Below are positions 1 to 9,449 of a stretch of 64,000 nt of DNA, one piece after another (the stretch's first letter is position 1; the number at the start of each line of letters is the position of its first letter). This DNA is from Actinoplanes oryzae. GTDB lineage: Bacteria; Actinomycetota; Actinomycetes; Mycobacteriales; Micromonosporaceae. The stretch lies in contig NZ_JAUQWH010000001.1 in assembly GCF_030757795.1 (NCBI RefSeq), positions 62,001 to 126,000 on the forward strand, read 5' to 3'. A program made the translations under genes and the position numbers. Below the pieces are notes generated by a model. It saw only the letters and a list, made by a program, of their open reading frames with translations, was not told where the DNA came from and did not search any database.

Positions 1-1
1 G

Positions 2-391
2 CGGCTCCAGGCCCGCGGCCGCCGGGTCGCGATGGTCGGCGACGGCGTGAACGACGCTGCCGCCCTGGCCCAGGCCGACCTGGGCGTGGCCATGGGCGCG
101 GGCACCGACGTGGCCGTCGAGGCGTCCGACCTGACCTTGATGCGCAACGACCTGTGGGCCGCCGTCGACGCGGTCCGCCTGTCGCGCCGCACGGTGCAGA
201 TCATCCACGGCAACCTGTTCTGGGCGTTCGCCTACAACGTGGCCGGCCTGCCGCTGGCCGCCGCGGGGCTGCTCAACCCGATGATCGCCGGTGCCGCCAT
301 GGCCCTGAGCTCGATCTTCGTCGTCGGCAACAGCCTGCGCCTCCGCACTTTCCGCCGGACGCAACCAGAGTCGCGCGGCGCCCGGCGATGA
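2..391 (+). CDS. Heavy-metal P1B-type ATPase, C-terminal fragment (5' end outside window)
   Basis: This is the C-terminal part of a metal-exporting P-type ATPase, probably CopA/CtpA-like. The reading frame is open to the left edge. The fragment contains the hinge motif [15 protein letters not shown], which closes the ATP-binding/phosphorylation domain and coordinates Mg2+. It is followed by [19 protein letters not shown] and the last two membrane helices (about [16 protein letters not shown] and [21 protein letters not shown]), as in copper ATPases. The conserved MxxSS in the last helix (MALSS) fits the P1B-1 copper subgroup. The metal-binding CPC motif lies outside the window, so metal specificity is inferred. 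The gene ends in a short Arg-rich tail, and two hairpins follow the stop. Confidence 0.9.
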   Translation, partial: RLQARGRRVAMVGDGVNDAAALAQADLGVAMGAGTDVAVEASDLTLMRNDLWAAVDAVRLSRRTVQIIHGNLFWAFAYNVAGLPLAAAGLLNPMIAGAAMALSSIFVVGNSLRLRTFRRTQPESRGARR

Positions 392-768
392 GGTGGTAGC
401 CACGTCATCGTCTTCAGGGGCGCCGCGCCCGCCGAAGCGGAGGCCAGAAACTCAGCAGTGCGGGCCGGACGCTCAAGTCCGGCGGATGCTCCCGAATCCG
501 CCGGAGCGCCCGGCCCGCCATCTGCACCGCCGGCCGCGCTCGGACTGGTCCCGAAGCCCGAGGCGCCCGGCGGTATCCCCAGATCCACCTGCGGACATGA
601 CGCTACGTGATGATCACCCGACGAGGGAAGCGGTCCGTGCGGGAATTGTCCGTTCGGCCGGAAGAACGTGGGCAGCCGAGCGGGACAGGCGGTTGATCAT
701 CGGACCGCACCGGACAATTCGGGCGGCTATTGGCCACGGAGAGTAGCTGACAGCTTGATCACGCAGCG
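392..768. other. Convergent intergenic region with inverted repeats
   Basis: No credible gene lies in this 377-bp stretch between two convergent genes. It holds two adjacent hairpins (464-502). It also holds a 10-bp inverted repeat, gaattgtccg at 643-652 and cggacaattc at 711-720. Around these are two further complementary pairs, gatgatca/tgatcatc (609-616, 694-701) and cggtccg/cggaccg (631-637, 701-707). The three pairs occur in the same left-to-right order in both halves, so they cannot all nest in one hairpin. Confidence 0.55.
464..502 (+). terminator. Two overlapping hairpins after the P-type ATPase gene
   Basis: gccggac (464-470) pairs with gtccggc (477-483). ggcggat (481-487) pairs with atccgcc (496-502). 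The two share 481-483, so only one can form fully at a time. There is no U-run, which is common for actinobacterial terminators. They lie about 75 nt beyond the stop. Confidence 0.4.
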
Positions 769-2451
769 TCAGAAGCGGGCCGGTTCCCGGTAGATGCCCC
801 ACTCCTGCTTGAGGGCGCCGCAGATCTCGCCGAGCGTCGCCTCGGCGCGGGCCGCCTCGAGCATCGGCGGGATCATGTTCTCCTTCGTGCGAGCCGCCTC
901 GATCAGCCGGGCCAGCGCCCGCTCGACCCGCTCCTCGTCCCGGGCGGCGCGGCGGGCGCCCAGCGCTCGGTTCTGCTCGACCTCGACCTCGTGCGAGACG
1001 CGCAGGATCTCCAGGTCCTTGGCGACCGTGCCGGTGTGCGCGTTGACGCCGACGATCCGCTTCTCGTTCTTCTCCAGCGCCTGCTGGTAGGCGAAGGCCG
1101 CCTCGGCGATGTTCGCGGTGAACCAGCCGTCCTCGATGCCGCGCAGGATGCCCGACGTGATCGTGCCGTCCTCGCCGAGATCCCGGATGCGCGCGAAGAT
1201 CTCCTCCGCCTCGGCCTCGATGCGGTCGGTGAGCGCCTCGACGTACCAGGCGCCGCCGAGCGGATCGGCGACATTGGTCACGCCGGTCTCCTCCATGAGC
1301 ACCTGCTGCGTCCGCAGGGCGATCTCGGCCGACTCGTCGGTGGGCAGCGCGAGCGTCTCGTCCAGCGCGTTGGTGTGCAGCGAGTTCGTGCCGCCGAGCA
1401 CCGCGGCGAGAGCTTCGACCGCCGTACGGACGACGTTGTTGACCGGCTGCTGAGCGGTCAGCGACACCCCGGCGGTCTGCGTGTGGAACTTGAGCCACAG
1501 CGCCTTCTCGCTGGTGGCGCCGTAGTCGTCGCGCAGGTGCCGGGCCCAGATGCGGCGGGCGGCGCGGAACTTGGCGATCTCCTCGAAGAAGTCGACATGG
1601 GCGTCGAAGAAGAAGCTCAGGCCGGGCGCGAACGTGTTGACGTCGAGCCCCCGGGACAGGCCCAGCTCGACGTAGCCGAAGCCGTCGGCCAGCGTGTACG
1701 CCAGCTCCTGCGCGGCGGTCGAGCCGGCCTCGCGGATGTGGTAGCCCGACACCGACAGCGGCTTGTAGCGCGGGATCTCGCGGGCGCACCACTCCATCAG
1801 GTCGCCGATCAGGCGCAGGTGCGGCTCGGGGGTGAAGAGCCACTCCTTCTGCGCGATGTACTCCTTGAAGATGTCGGTCTGCAGCGTGCCGTCGAGCTTG
1901 CTCAGGTCGGCGCCCTGCCGCTCGGCCGCCACCAGGTACATGCAGAAGACCGGCACCGCGGGGCCCGAGATCGTCATGCTGGTCGTGACGTCCTGCAGCG
2001 GGATGCCCGCGAAGAGCACGTCCATGTCGGCCGCCGAGTCGATCGCCACGCCGCAGTGGCCGACCTCGCCGAGCGACTGCGGGTCGTCCGAGTCGCGGCC
2101 CATGAGCGTCGGCATGTCGAAGGCCACGCTCAGCCCGCCGCCGCCGGCCGCCAGGATCATCTTGTAGCGCTCGTTGGTCTGCCGGGCGTTGCCGAACCCC
2201 GCGAACTGGCGGATGGTCCAGGTGCGTCCGCGATAGCCGGTGGGATAGAGACCCCGGGTGTACGGGAACTCGCCCGGCCAGCCGATCCGCTCGAACCCGG
2301 CCACGGTGTCGCCCGGGGCCGGCCCGTAGACGGGATCGACCGGCGTGCCGGAGAGGGTGGTGAAGTCGGCGTCCCGCTTGCGCGCACTGTCGTAGCGCCG
2401 TTGCCAGCGCTCCCGGCCGGCGGCGATGTCGGCTGCGTCCATGCCGCCCAT
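769..2451 (-). CDS. icmA: Acyl-CoA mutase large subunit, isobutyryl-CoA mutase (IcmA) type
   Basis: The product (560 aa) is the substrate-binding TIM-barrel half of a B12-dependent acyl-CoA mutase and lacks the C-terminal cobalamin domain. Two residues set specificity. Methylmalonyl-CoA mutase has Tyr in TIRQYAG and Arg about 118 residues later. Here they are Phe83 (TIRQFAG) and Gln201 (YIAQKEW), the pair known for IcmA, which interconverts isobutyryl- and n-butyryl-CoA. Length is close to known IcmA (about 566 aa). The enzyme needs a small B12-binding partner (IcmB), and none is visible nearby. Two Met codons compete for the start and no clear ribosome-binding site separates them. It follows the GGDEF-EAL gene by 35 bp on the same strand and may be co-transcribed with it. 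Confidence 0.85.
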   Translation of the reverse strand: MGGMDAADIAAGRERWQRRYDSARKRDADFTTLSGTPVDPVYGPAPGDTVAGFERIGWPGEFPYTRGLYPTGYRGRTWTIRQFAGFGNARQTNERYKMILAAGGGGLSVAFDMPTLMGRDSDDPQSLGEVGHCGVAIDSAADMDVLFAGIPLQDVTTSMTISGPAVPVFCMYLVAAERQGADLSKLDGTLQTDIFKEYIAQKEWLFTPEPHLRLIGDLMEWCAREIPRYKPLSVSGYHIREAGSTAAQELAYTLADGFGYVELGLSRGLDVNTFAPGLSFFFDAHVDFFEEIAKFRAARRIWARHLRDDYGATSEKALWLKFHTQTAGVSLTAQQPVNNVVRTAVEALAAVLGGTNSLHTNALDETLALPTDESAEIALRTQQVLMEETGVTNVADPLGGAWYVEALTDRIEAEAEEIFARIRDLGEDGTITSGILRGIEDGWFTANIAEAAFAYQQALEKNEKRIVGVNAHTGTVAKDLEILRVSHEVEVEQNRALGARRAARDEERVERALARLIEAARTKENMIPPMLEAARAEATLGEICGALKQEWGIYREPARF

Positions 2452-2486
2452 CGTAGGGCAGAACTGAACGATCCTTAAGGCGCGAG

Positions 2487-5234
2487 TCAGGCGGCGGTGG
2501 CGGCCTGTTCCTGCGCGGCCTCGTCCCGCGCGTTGTCCTGCACGGCCCCGTCCCGCGCGTTGTCCTGCGCGGTCTCGTCTCGCGCGCTCTCCTCTTGCGC
2601 GGGCCGTGCGGCAGCCGAGGGCTCGGCCGCGACCTCCGTCACGGTTTCCGGCTCGGCGTCCGCCACGGGCTCGGTCGCTGCGACGTCCTCCCCCGAGTCA
2701 CTCGTTCCGGGCTCGTCCTGGGCAGGGCCGGCAGCGGGCGCGGCAGGGTCGGCGGCGGGCGGCGCGGAGGCGGGCGGCGCGGCGGCGGGCGGGGGGAAGG
2801 CGGTGACGGGCGCCGCGACGGCGGGCTTCTCTTCGGTGATCAGCTTCGTCACGGCCGGCGTGAAGTCCGGCGCCGGCATCAGGTCCGTCGCGATCGTGGC
2901 CCCCGACTTCACCGGCATCGCGGCGAACGCGGCCACCCCGGTCGGGGCCTTCGCGCCGGCCAGGACCCCGGTGGGCGTACCGGCGGCGCTGATGACCCCC
3001 GCGCCGGCCTGCGCCGGCGCGGTCCGGGCGCGGGGCCGCTGGCCGCCGATCGGCACCAGGTCGGCGGTGATCGGCGGCGAGAAGAGGTAGCCCTGCCCGC
3101 GGGCGCAGCCCATGGCCAGCAGCTGCCCGAGCTGCCGCGGCTCCTCGATGCCCTCGGCCACGCAGGTCAGGCCCAGCGCGTGCACCAGGTCGAGCACCGC
3201 CTTGAAGAGCACCTTGGCCTTGGTGTCCCAGGCCAGCTCGCGGACGAACGACCGGTCGATCTTGACCGTGTCCACCGGCAGCTTCCGCAGGTAGGTCAGC
3301 GACGAGTAGCCCACGCCGAAGTCGTCCAGCGAGATCCGCACGCCGAGGGCCCGGATCTCGCGCAGCGTGTGGGCCGCGGCGTCCAGGTCGGCGATCAGCG
3401 ACGACTCGGTGACCTCGACGGTCAGGGCCTCACCGGGCAGGTCGTGCTCCGCGAGCGCCGCGCGCACGTCCTCGACGACCCGGCCCGAGACCAGGTACGC
3501 CACCGACAGGTTCACCGCGACCGTGAACGTCGGGTCCTCCTTGCGCCACGCGGCGAGCTGCTCCGCGGCGGCGCCCAGCACCCAGCGGTCGATCTCGACG
3601 AGCAGGCCGGCGTCCTCGGCGGCGGGCAGGAAGTCGTCCGGGGCGATCGGGCCGCGGACCGGGTGCTGCCAGCGCACCAGGACCTCGGCCGCGTGCGAGG
3701 CGCCGCTGCCCAGGTCGACGACGGGCTGGTAGGCCACGAACAGCTGATGCTCGGCGAGCGCCACGGCCAGCTCGGCCTGCAACCGGCGGCGGGCCTCGGC
3801 CTGGGCGGCGAGCTCCCGGTCGTACACCCGGAAGGTGCCCTTGCCGTTGTTTTTCGCCTCGTACATGGCCATGTCGGCCTCGTGCAGCAGCTGGTCCCGG
3901 TCGTCCGCCGAGACCGTCGCGGCGATGCCGATGCTGGCGCCCACGGCGGCGGGCAGACCCGGCTCGGCCAGCCGGTCGAGGATGCCGCGGGCCAGGGCGC
4001 GCGCGTCCTCCACGTCGCCGTGCCGCATGAGGACGGCGAACTCGTCGCCGCCGAGCCGGGCGGGCAGCGCCTTGTCCCCGGCCGCCGCCTTGAGCCGCTG
4101 CGCGACGGTGACCAGCAGCTCGTCGCCGGCCGCGTGCCCGAAGGTGTCGTTGACCGCCTTGAAGCCGTCGAGGTCGACCAGCAGCAGCGCGGCCACCGGG
4201 TCCTCGGCCAGCTCGGCGGTGAGCTTGGCGCGGTTGGCCAGCCCGGTCAGCGCGTCGTGCGCGGCGTCGTGGGCGAAGCGCTCCCGCTCGCGGACCAGGC
4301 TGCGGCTGAGCGCGGTGTTGAGGCGCAGCTCCACGAACTGCCGCCCGAACACGGCGCCGACCAGGATCACCACGGCGACCGCGGTCTCCGCGTCGAACGG
4401 GCGGCCCTGGACCATGTAGATCAGGCCGGCGACGACGAAGACCACCACCGGCCCGTACGGGACCACGTCGCCGAGCCGCGCGGACGGCTGCCACGTGTGC
4501 TCGTCCGCGGCGGGCGGCGGGGAGAGCGGCGCCAGGGCCAGCACGACCGCGGCGGCGAGGTAGCCCCCGAACACGGCCGGCTCCAGCCAGGAGACGTCGT
4601 GCAGGGCGGCGACGGCCTGGATCAGCAGCGTGACGCAGGCGAGGGCGACGGCCGTGGCGACGTCGGTGGCCGAGGTACGGCGGAGGGGCCGGCCGCTGCG
4701 CAGCACCAGGGCGACGGCCAGGACGCCGGCGGCCAGCACCGGGCAGGTCAGGTCGGTGAGCGCCGAGGCGGGGTCGCGTACCTCGCGCAGCGGCCCGAGG
4801 AAGAGCATCCACGCGGCGCCCATCAGCGCGCACGCGGCCACGAGGCAGTCCAGCAGCATCCGGAGGCGGGCGCCGAGCTCGCGGGGGAGGCCGGCGCCGG
4901 TCAGCAGGCCCGCGACCACGAGCGCGAAGGCGGTCAGTTCCAGCACGGCGGGCAGCGTGGCGGGGGGTGCCGCGGTGCCCGTACGCAGGGCAGTCACGCC
5001 GAGCGTGAGCTCCGTCCCCGCCCACAGCGCCAGCCCGGCGGCGGTGAGGATCCAGACCGGCCGGGCGTACCCGGGGCGGCGGAGCGCGGCCGTGGTGTGC
5101 AGCACGGCCCCGGCCGTCGTGGCGAGCACGATCAGCAGGGCGGCGACGGTGGCCGTGGACGCGGGGAAGAGGAAGAAGCCGGCCTGCGCCAGGGCGAGCG
5201 CCACCCACATCGCGGGGCGGAGGCGGCGTCGCAT
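2487..5234 (-). CDS. Membrane GGDEF-EAL protein (c-di-GMP synthesis/hydrolysis) with low-complexity tail
   Basis: A c-di-GMP turnover protein of about 915 aa. The N-terminal ~330 residues form a bundle of about 8-10 membrane helices, followed by GGDEF (ARLGGDEFAVL) and EAL domains. The EAL metal and catalytic residues look complete: EVL in place of EAL with Glu kept, NLSV, EVTES, DDFGVGYSSL, VKIDRSFV, AEGIEE and GQGYLF, so phosphodiesterase activity is plausible. The allosteric RxxD I-site before GGDEF is absent. The last ~190 residues are Ala/Pro/Glu-rich and end in a 9-residue repeat (DNARDGAVQ-like). An in-frame ATG exists 11 codons upstream, but GGGAG lies 6 nt before the start chosen here. 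Confidence 0.9.
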   Translation of the reverse strand: MRRRLRPAMWVALALAQAGFFLFPASTATVAALLIVLATTAGAVLHTTAALRRPGYARPVWILTAAGLALWAGTELTLGVTALRTGTAAPPATLPAVLELTAFALVVAGLLTGAGLPRELGARLRMLLDCLVAACALMGAAWMLFLGPLREVRDPASALTDLTCPVLAAGVLAVALVLRSGRPLRRTSATDVATAVALACVTLLIQAVAALHDVSWLEPAVFGGYLAAAVVLALAPLSPPPAADEHTWQPSARLGDVVPYGPVVVFVVAGLIYMVQGRPFDAETAVAVVILVGAVFGRQFVELRLNTALSRSLVRERERFAHDAAHDALTGLANRAKLTAELAEDPVAALLLVDLDGFKAVNDTFGHAAGDELLVTVAQRLKAAAGDKALPARLGGDEFAVLMRHGDVEDARALARGILDRLAEPGLPAAVGASIGIAATVSADDRDQLLHEADMAMYEAKNNGKGTFRVYDRELAAQAEARRRLQAELAVALAEHQLFVAYQPVVDLGSGASHAAEVLVRWQHPVRGPIAPDDFLPAAEDAGLLVEIDRWVLGAAAEQLAAWRKEDPTFTVAVNLSVAYLVSGRVVEDVRAALAEHDLPGEALTVEVTESSLIADLDAAAHTLREIRALGVRISLDDFGVGYSSLTYLRKLPVDTVKIDRSFVRELAWDTKAKVLFKAVLDLVHALGLTCVAEGIEEPRQLGQLLAMGCARGQGYLFSPPITADLVPIGGQRPRARTAPAQAGAGVISAAGTPTGVLAGAKAPTGVAAFAAMPVKSGATIATDLMPAPDFTPAVTKLITEEKPAVAAPVTAFPPPAAAPPASAPPAADPAAPAAGPAQDEPGTSDSGEDVAATEPVADAEPETVTEVAAEPSAAARPAQEESARDETAQDNARDGAVQDNARDEAAQEQAATAA
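2522..2602 (-). repeat. 27-bp tandem repeat in the 3' end of the GGDEF-EAL gene
   Basis: Units begin at 2522, 2549 and 2576 with an exact 27-bp period. They encode a repeating DNARD-xAxQ peptide at the extreme C-terminus. The third copy is diverged. Confidence 0.75.
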
Positions 5235-5306
5235 GCATTTCTCCCGTACGCAGTGGGGGGCTACCACTGCATCAGTCGGCGGGGAAGCCGCCGACCTTCG
5301 GAGAAA

Positions 5307-6422
5307 TCAGATGCCGTTCGCCTCGCACAGGGGCGCGAAGCGGCCCGTGCAGACGGCGCTGCGCTCCACGAAGCCGTCCGCGATGACGGAACCCACATCG
5401 GCCCGGAAGATCGCCCGGGGCTGGAGCAGGACGGACGGGACGTAGGCGCCCGACTCGACGTCCTTGACCCGGTCCTTCGCCGCGGCCGTCACGCCCTGGT
5501 AGAGGCTGATCGCCAGCTTGGCCGCGGCGTCCGCCTCCTGCTTGATCGGCTTGTAGACCGTCATGCACTGGTCGCCGGAGAGGACGTTCTGCAGGCCCTG
5601 CACGGTGGCGTCCTGGCCGGTCACGGGGACGGCGCCGTTGCGGTGGGCCTTCTTGAGCTCGGCGATGGCCGCCGCGCCGAGCGTGTCGTTGGCCGCGAGC
5701 ACGCCGTCGATCTCCCCGCGGGTCTGCACCCACATCTCGCGGAAGATCGTCACGGCGGCCTCCTCCTTCCAGTCGTCGACGTCCTGGTCCGGGCCCTTCA
5801 GGAAGAGGCCCTGGTCGAACAGCGGCTGGATGACCTCGTTGTAGCCCTTCTTGAACAGGGTGGCGTTGTTGTCGGTGTTCGAGCCGTTGAGATAGGCGAC
5901 CATCGGGTCCGCGGCCCGGCGCTCGCGCAGGCACCGGACCAGCCCCTCGCCCTGCTGCCGGCCGACGGCCTCGTTGTCGAAGCTGACGTAGTAGTCCGCG
6001 CCGCCGTTGAGGGTGAGCCGGTCGTAGTCGATCGTCTTCACGCGGGCCGCCCGGGCCCGCTCGAGGACGGCGCTGCCGCTCGCCGAGTCGAGGTTCGCGA
6101 TCATGAGCACCCGGGCGCCCGACTCGATCATCTCGTCGGCGATCCGGGCGAACTGCTCCTTGTCGCCCTGGGCGTTGCGGATGTCGACGGGCACGTCCTC
6201 GGCGTCGAAGGCCGCCTCGAGCAGCTTGGGGTCGTCGCTGCCCCAGCGCTGCGAGGTGGTGGTGTCCGGGAGGATCACGCCGACCTTGCCGGTGCCGGGG
6301 GCGCCCGCCGCGGCCCGGGGTGCGGAGCCGCCGCCGCTGTCGTCTCCGGTGGTGGTGCAGGCGGGGAGCGCGGCGGCGGCGAGCAGGCCGGCGGCGGTCA
6401 GGGCATAGAGCTTCGTACGCAT
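5307..6422 (-). CDS. Xylose/ribose-type ABC sugar-binding lipoprotein
   Basis: A 371-aa periplasmic-binding-protein-like lipoprotein of the XylF/ChvE family, expected to be anchored outside the membrane to capture a monosaccharide for an ABC importer. It has a signal peptide with lipobox LPAC (lipid-modified Cys22), then a Gly/Ser-rich linker. The core has typical family features: KVGVILPDTTTSQRW at the first strand, the DIRNAQGDKEQFARIADEMI region, AYLNGSNTDNNA, and GVLAANDTLGAAAI in the C-terminal lobe. No permease or ATPase adjoins it, so its transporter partner is elsewhere or missing. It lies between two c-di-GMP enzyme genes on the same strand and is followed 72 bp later by the GGDEF-EAL gene. 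A role in sugar sensing is possible but only inferred. Confidence 0.88.
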   Translation of the reverse strand: MRTKLYALTAAGLLAAAALPACTTTGDDSGGGSAPRAAAGAPGTGKVGVILPDTTTSQRWGSDDPKLLEAAFDAEDVPVDIRNAQGDKEQFARIADEMIESGARVLMIANLDSASGSAVLERARAARVKTIDYDRLTLNGGADYYVSFDNEAVGRQQGEGLVRCLRERRAADPMVAYLNGSNTDNNATLFKKGYNEVIQPLFDQGLFLKGPDQDVDDWKEEAAVTIFREMWVQTRGEIDGVLAANDTLGAAAIAELKKAHRNGAVPVTGQDATVQGLQNVLSGDQCMTVYKPIKQEADAAAKLAISLYQGVTAAAKDRVKDVESGAYVPSVLLQPRAIFRADVGSVIADGFVERSAVCTGRFAPLCEANGI

Positions 6423-6491
6423 CCTCAGCGCATCCTCTCGCCTGGAGTGCGGTCACGTTACCAGGCGTACGTGCAGCTCAGCCCCAAAAGT

Positions 6492-8012
6492 TCAACGGCT
6501 CGCGTCGATGGGTTCCCGGGAGCGCTCCCGGCGGCGGTCCTTGACGGCGTACATCGCCAGGTCCGCCTCGTGCAGCAGGCCGTCGGGGCCGTGGGTGCCG
6601 GGGCCGCCCGTGGCGTGCCCGACGCTCGCGCTCAGCGCCACGTCGGCCGTGCCGATGCGGACCGTGCCCCGCAGCGCGTCCGTCAGGGTGTCCGTCAGCG
6701 CCGCGCGCCGGTCGGCGGGCAGCTGCGGAGCCAGGACGGCGAACTCGTCCCCGCCCAGCCGGGCCACCAGGTCGCCCTCGCGCACCGCGGCCCGCATCCG
6801 GATCCCGGCCTCGACCAGCAGGCGGTCCCCGGCGGCGTGCCCGTGGGCGTCGTTGACCGGCTTGAAGGCGTCCAGGTCCAGATGGAAGACGGTCACCGGC
6901 CCGGCCGCGAGCGCCTGCTCCAGCCGGTGCAGGAACAGGGCGCGGTTGGCGAGTCCGGTGAGGCTGTCGTGATAGGCGAGGTGGGTCAGGCGGGCGGCGA
7001 GCTCGTCGCGCTCGCGCAGCAGCTCCTCGATGTGCCGGAAGGCGGCGCGCTGCCGGACGACCACGAGGATCGTCGTGACCGTCGTGCCGCCCCACACCAG
7101 CCAGCTGCGCGGGGTCAGCCCGTCGAGCGCCAGCACCGTGCCGGTCAGCGCCCACACGACGGCCACCGCACCCCAGGGCAGCAGGCTGTACGGGCGGCGC
7201 GCCGGGCGTACCCGCGGGGCCGGCGTCGCGATGTGCCGGGCCTGGACCCGCGCGGCGACGGCGAAGAGCCCGCTGCCCACGACGTTCAGGCCGTAGAGCC
7301 ACGGCATGACGTCCTGGTCGAGATAGACCGAGAAGGGGACGGCCTGGAGGCCACCCTGCAACAGGGCGCAGGCGGCGTAGAGGATGCCCGCCGCCCGGCT
7401 GAACGGGGACCGGCCGGCGAGCGTCATCTTGACCATCGCGAAGATCACGACGAGGAAGAGCCCGGGCTGGACCAGCAGGGAGGCGGCGAGCGTCACGGCC
7501 CAGCCGACCGAGTGCGGGCCGTCCGGCAGCGTGAACGTGTACAGGCTGACCGTGGTGGCCGCCGCCATGACGGTGGCCGAGTCGATGCCCAGCCGCCGCC
7601 GCTCGGCGGGATCGGGCGAGCCGAGCGGGAAGCGCAACAGCCCGTGCAGCAGCACCACGATGGCGACCACGATCAGCACCAGCTGCGCGCCGGTGCCGTT
7701 GATCGCGCCGTTGGAGAGCGGGTCGCGGAAGGTGGCGCCGAGCTGCACGAGATCGCCGAGCACGAGCAGGCCGGCCGTGGCGGCGAAGGACTCGAAGAGG
7801 CGGCGCTCCGGCCGGCGCGTCGCGCTCAGCCGGGCCACCTGCCACGAGAGCAGCACGGCGGCGCTCTGCACGGTCGCCATGAGCACCCAGAACATGCCGA
7901 CCTGGGCGGCGGGGGAGGCGTGGCCGAGGCCGAACGCCGCCACGCTGACGGCCGGCAGGGCGACCAGGGCGGCGAGGATCGGGTCGGCGCGGGTCGGCCG
8001 CTCCATGATCAC
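6492..8012 (-). CDS. Membrane diguanylate cyclase (GGDEF)
   Basis: A 506-aa protein with about eight predicted membrane helices in residues 10-310, a short coiled-coil-like linker (RHIEELLRERDELAARL), and a C-terminal GGDEF domain. The active site is intact (VARLGGDEFAVL, and FHLDLDAFKPVNDAHGHAAGD for metal and base binding). An RxxD inhibitory site (REGD) precedes it, so product-inhibited c-di-GMP synthesis is expected. No EAL domain follows. The membrane part has no recognisable ligand motif. It ends 69 bp before the sugar-binding lipoprotein start on the same strand. The first codons (MIMERP) leave two possible start Mets. Confidence 0.9.
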   Translation of the reverse strand: MIMERPTRADPILAALVALPAVSVAAFGLGHASPAAQVGMFWVLMATVQSAAVLLSWQVARLSATRRPERRLFESFAATAGLLVLGDLVQLGATFRDPLSNGAINGTGAQLVLIVVAIVVLLHGLLRFPLGSPDPAERRRLGIDSATVMAAATTVSLYTFTLPDGPHSVGWAVTLAASLLVQPGLFLVVIFAMVKMTLAGRSPFSRAAGILYAACALLQGGLQAVPFSVYLDQDVMPWLYGLNVVGSGLFAVAARVQARHIATPAPRVRPARRPYSLLPWGAVAVVWALTGTVLALDGLTPRSWLVWGGTTVTTILVVVRQRAAFRHIEELLRERDELAARLTHLAYHDSLTGLANRALFLHRLEQALAAGPVTVFHLDLDAFKPVNDAHGHAAGDRLLVEAGIRMRAAVREGDLVARLGGDEFAVLAPQLPADRRAALTDTLTDALRGTVRIGTADVALSASVGHATGGPGTHGPDGLLHEADLAMYAVKDRRRERSREPIDASR

Positions 8013-8075
8013 CCCGATCCTCCGGCGCCTGCTGACGCGCGTCCCATCGGCCGCGCGGGGGAGCGCATGAGGTCC

Positions 8076-9449
8076 TCAGGGTGTGTGCAGCGCCTCGGCC
8101 GCGGCCCGGGCATTGGCGGGCCCGGCGCCATAGGTGATCAGGAACGCGCGCGCCCCGGCCGGCCGCCACCCGGACGGCCACCCCATCTCCACCACCGCGA
8201 CGGGCTGCCGGGCCGCCAGCGCCCCGATCAGCTCCCGGATCCCGGGGTCCCGGTGCAGCCGGCGCCCGCAGAGCACGACGGGCCGTCCGGCGGCCGTGGC
8301 CAGCACCGAGTCCGCGGAGTCCGCCGCGGTGATCTCCAGCTCGGCCCGCAGCCCCCACGGGACGCGGCCCTCGACGATCGTGCGGCCGGCGTGCACCCGG
8401 ACGATCAGGGCGTTCGCGAAACCCGCCGGGTCGCCCTCCACCCGCAGGGCGCGGCGGGCGGCGGCCAGCCCGATGTCGGGGCGTTCGGCCAGGGCGGCCG
8501 TCCGGGCGGCGGCCTCCTCCAGGCGGGACAGGGGCAGGCGGCCGTCGGCGGTCGCCGCGGCGATCTCGGCCACCACCGACTCCACGAGGGGACGGTCGAC
8601 CCGGGCGCCGAGGCAGAGGAGATCGGCGCCGGCGGCCAGGGACAGGACCGCCGACTCGCCCGGGGAGGTGGCGAGGGCGCGCATCTCGAGGGCGTCGGTG
8701 AGGATGGCGCCGCGGTGGGCGTACTCGTGGCGCAGCAGGTCGTAGACGGCCCGGCTGAAGGTCGCGGGGTGGTCGCCCGTCAGGGCGGGGACGCGCACGT
8801 GCGCGGTCATGATCGCGCGGACGCCGGCCGAGACCGCCGCGGCGAAGGGCGGCAGGTCCCGCCGGCGCAGCAGCTCGAGCGGCGCGTCGACGGTGGGCAG
8901 GGCCAGGTGCGAGTCGGTGACCGTGGCGCCGTGACCCGGGAAGTGCTTCGCGCAGGCGGCCACCCCGGTCGACTGCAGGCCGGCCACCGCCGCCGCCGTG
9001 TGCCGCGCGACCAGCGCCGGATCCGCCCCGAACGACCGGGTGCCGATCACCGGGTTGTCGTCGGTGGTGTTGACGTCCGCGACCGGCGCGAGCCCCAGGT
9101 TGATCCCGGCGGCGGCCAGGTCCGCGCCGAGGGCGGCGTACACCCCGCGGGTGAGATCGCCGTCGTCCACCGCGCCCAGAGCGGCATTTCCCGGGTACGG
9201 GCTCCCGCGCCGATGCGCGAGCCGCGTCACGTCGCCGCCCTCCTCGTCGGCCGCCACGAGCACGTCCGGCCGGACCGCCCGCAGCTCCGCCGTCAGTCGC
9301 GCCGGATCGTCGACGTTGGAGGCGAAGAGGGTGACCCCGGCGAGACCGTCGCCCAGCAGCTCGGCGATCGCCCCGGGCAGCACCGGGCCGGGAAACGCGG
9401 CGAGCACCGTGCCGAGGGCCAGCCGGCGCAGGCCGGAGTCGGTGCTCAT
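8076..9449 (-). CDS. nagZ: Glycoside hydrolase family 3 beta-N-acetylhexosaminidase
   Basis: A 457-aa NagZ-like enzyme predicted to remove terminal beta-linked GlcNAc (peptidoglycan recycling or chitin/GlcNAc salvage). It carries ADEEGG (67-72), the KHFPGHG motif (168-174) with Asp179/His181 of the catalytic dyad (TDSH), and TDALEM (251-256), whose Asp252 is the expected nucleophile. The ~120-residue C-terminal part resembles the extra domain of two-domain GH3 enzymes. No signal peptide is seen, so the protein is probably cytoplasmic. The divergent ROK regulator 119 bp away is a natural candidate controller. Distinguishing true NagZ from a broader GH3 hexosaminidase needs biochemical data. 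Confidence 0.85.
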   Translation of the reverse strand: MSTDSGLRRLALGTVLAAFPGPVLPGAIAELLGDGLAGVTLFASNVDDPARLTAELRAVRPDVLVAADEEGGDVTRLAHRRGSPYPGNAALGAVDDGDLTRGVYAALGADLAAAGINLGLAPVADVNTTDDNPVIGTRSFGADPALVARHTAAAVAGLQSTGVAACAKHFPGHGATVTDSHLALPTVDAPLELLRRRDLPPFAAAVSAGVRAIMTAHVRVPALTGDHPATFSRAVYDLLRHEYAHRGAILTDALEMRALATSPGESAVLSLAAGADLLCLGARVDRPLVESVVAEIAAATADGRLPLSRLEEAAARTAALAERPDIGLAAARRALRVEGDPAGFANALIVRVHAGRTIVEGRVPWGLRAELEITAADSADSVLATAAGRPVVLCGRRLHRDPGIRELIGALAARQPVAVVEMGWPSGWRPAGARAFLITYGAGPANARAAAEALHTP

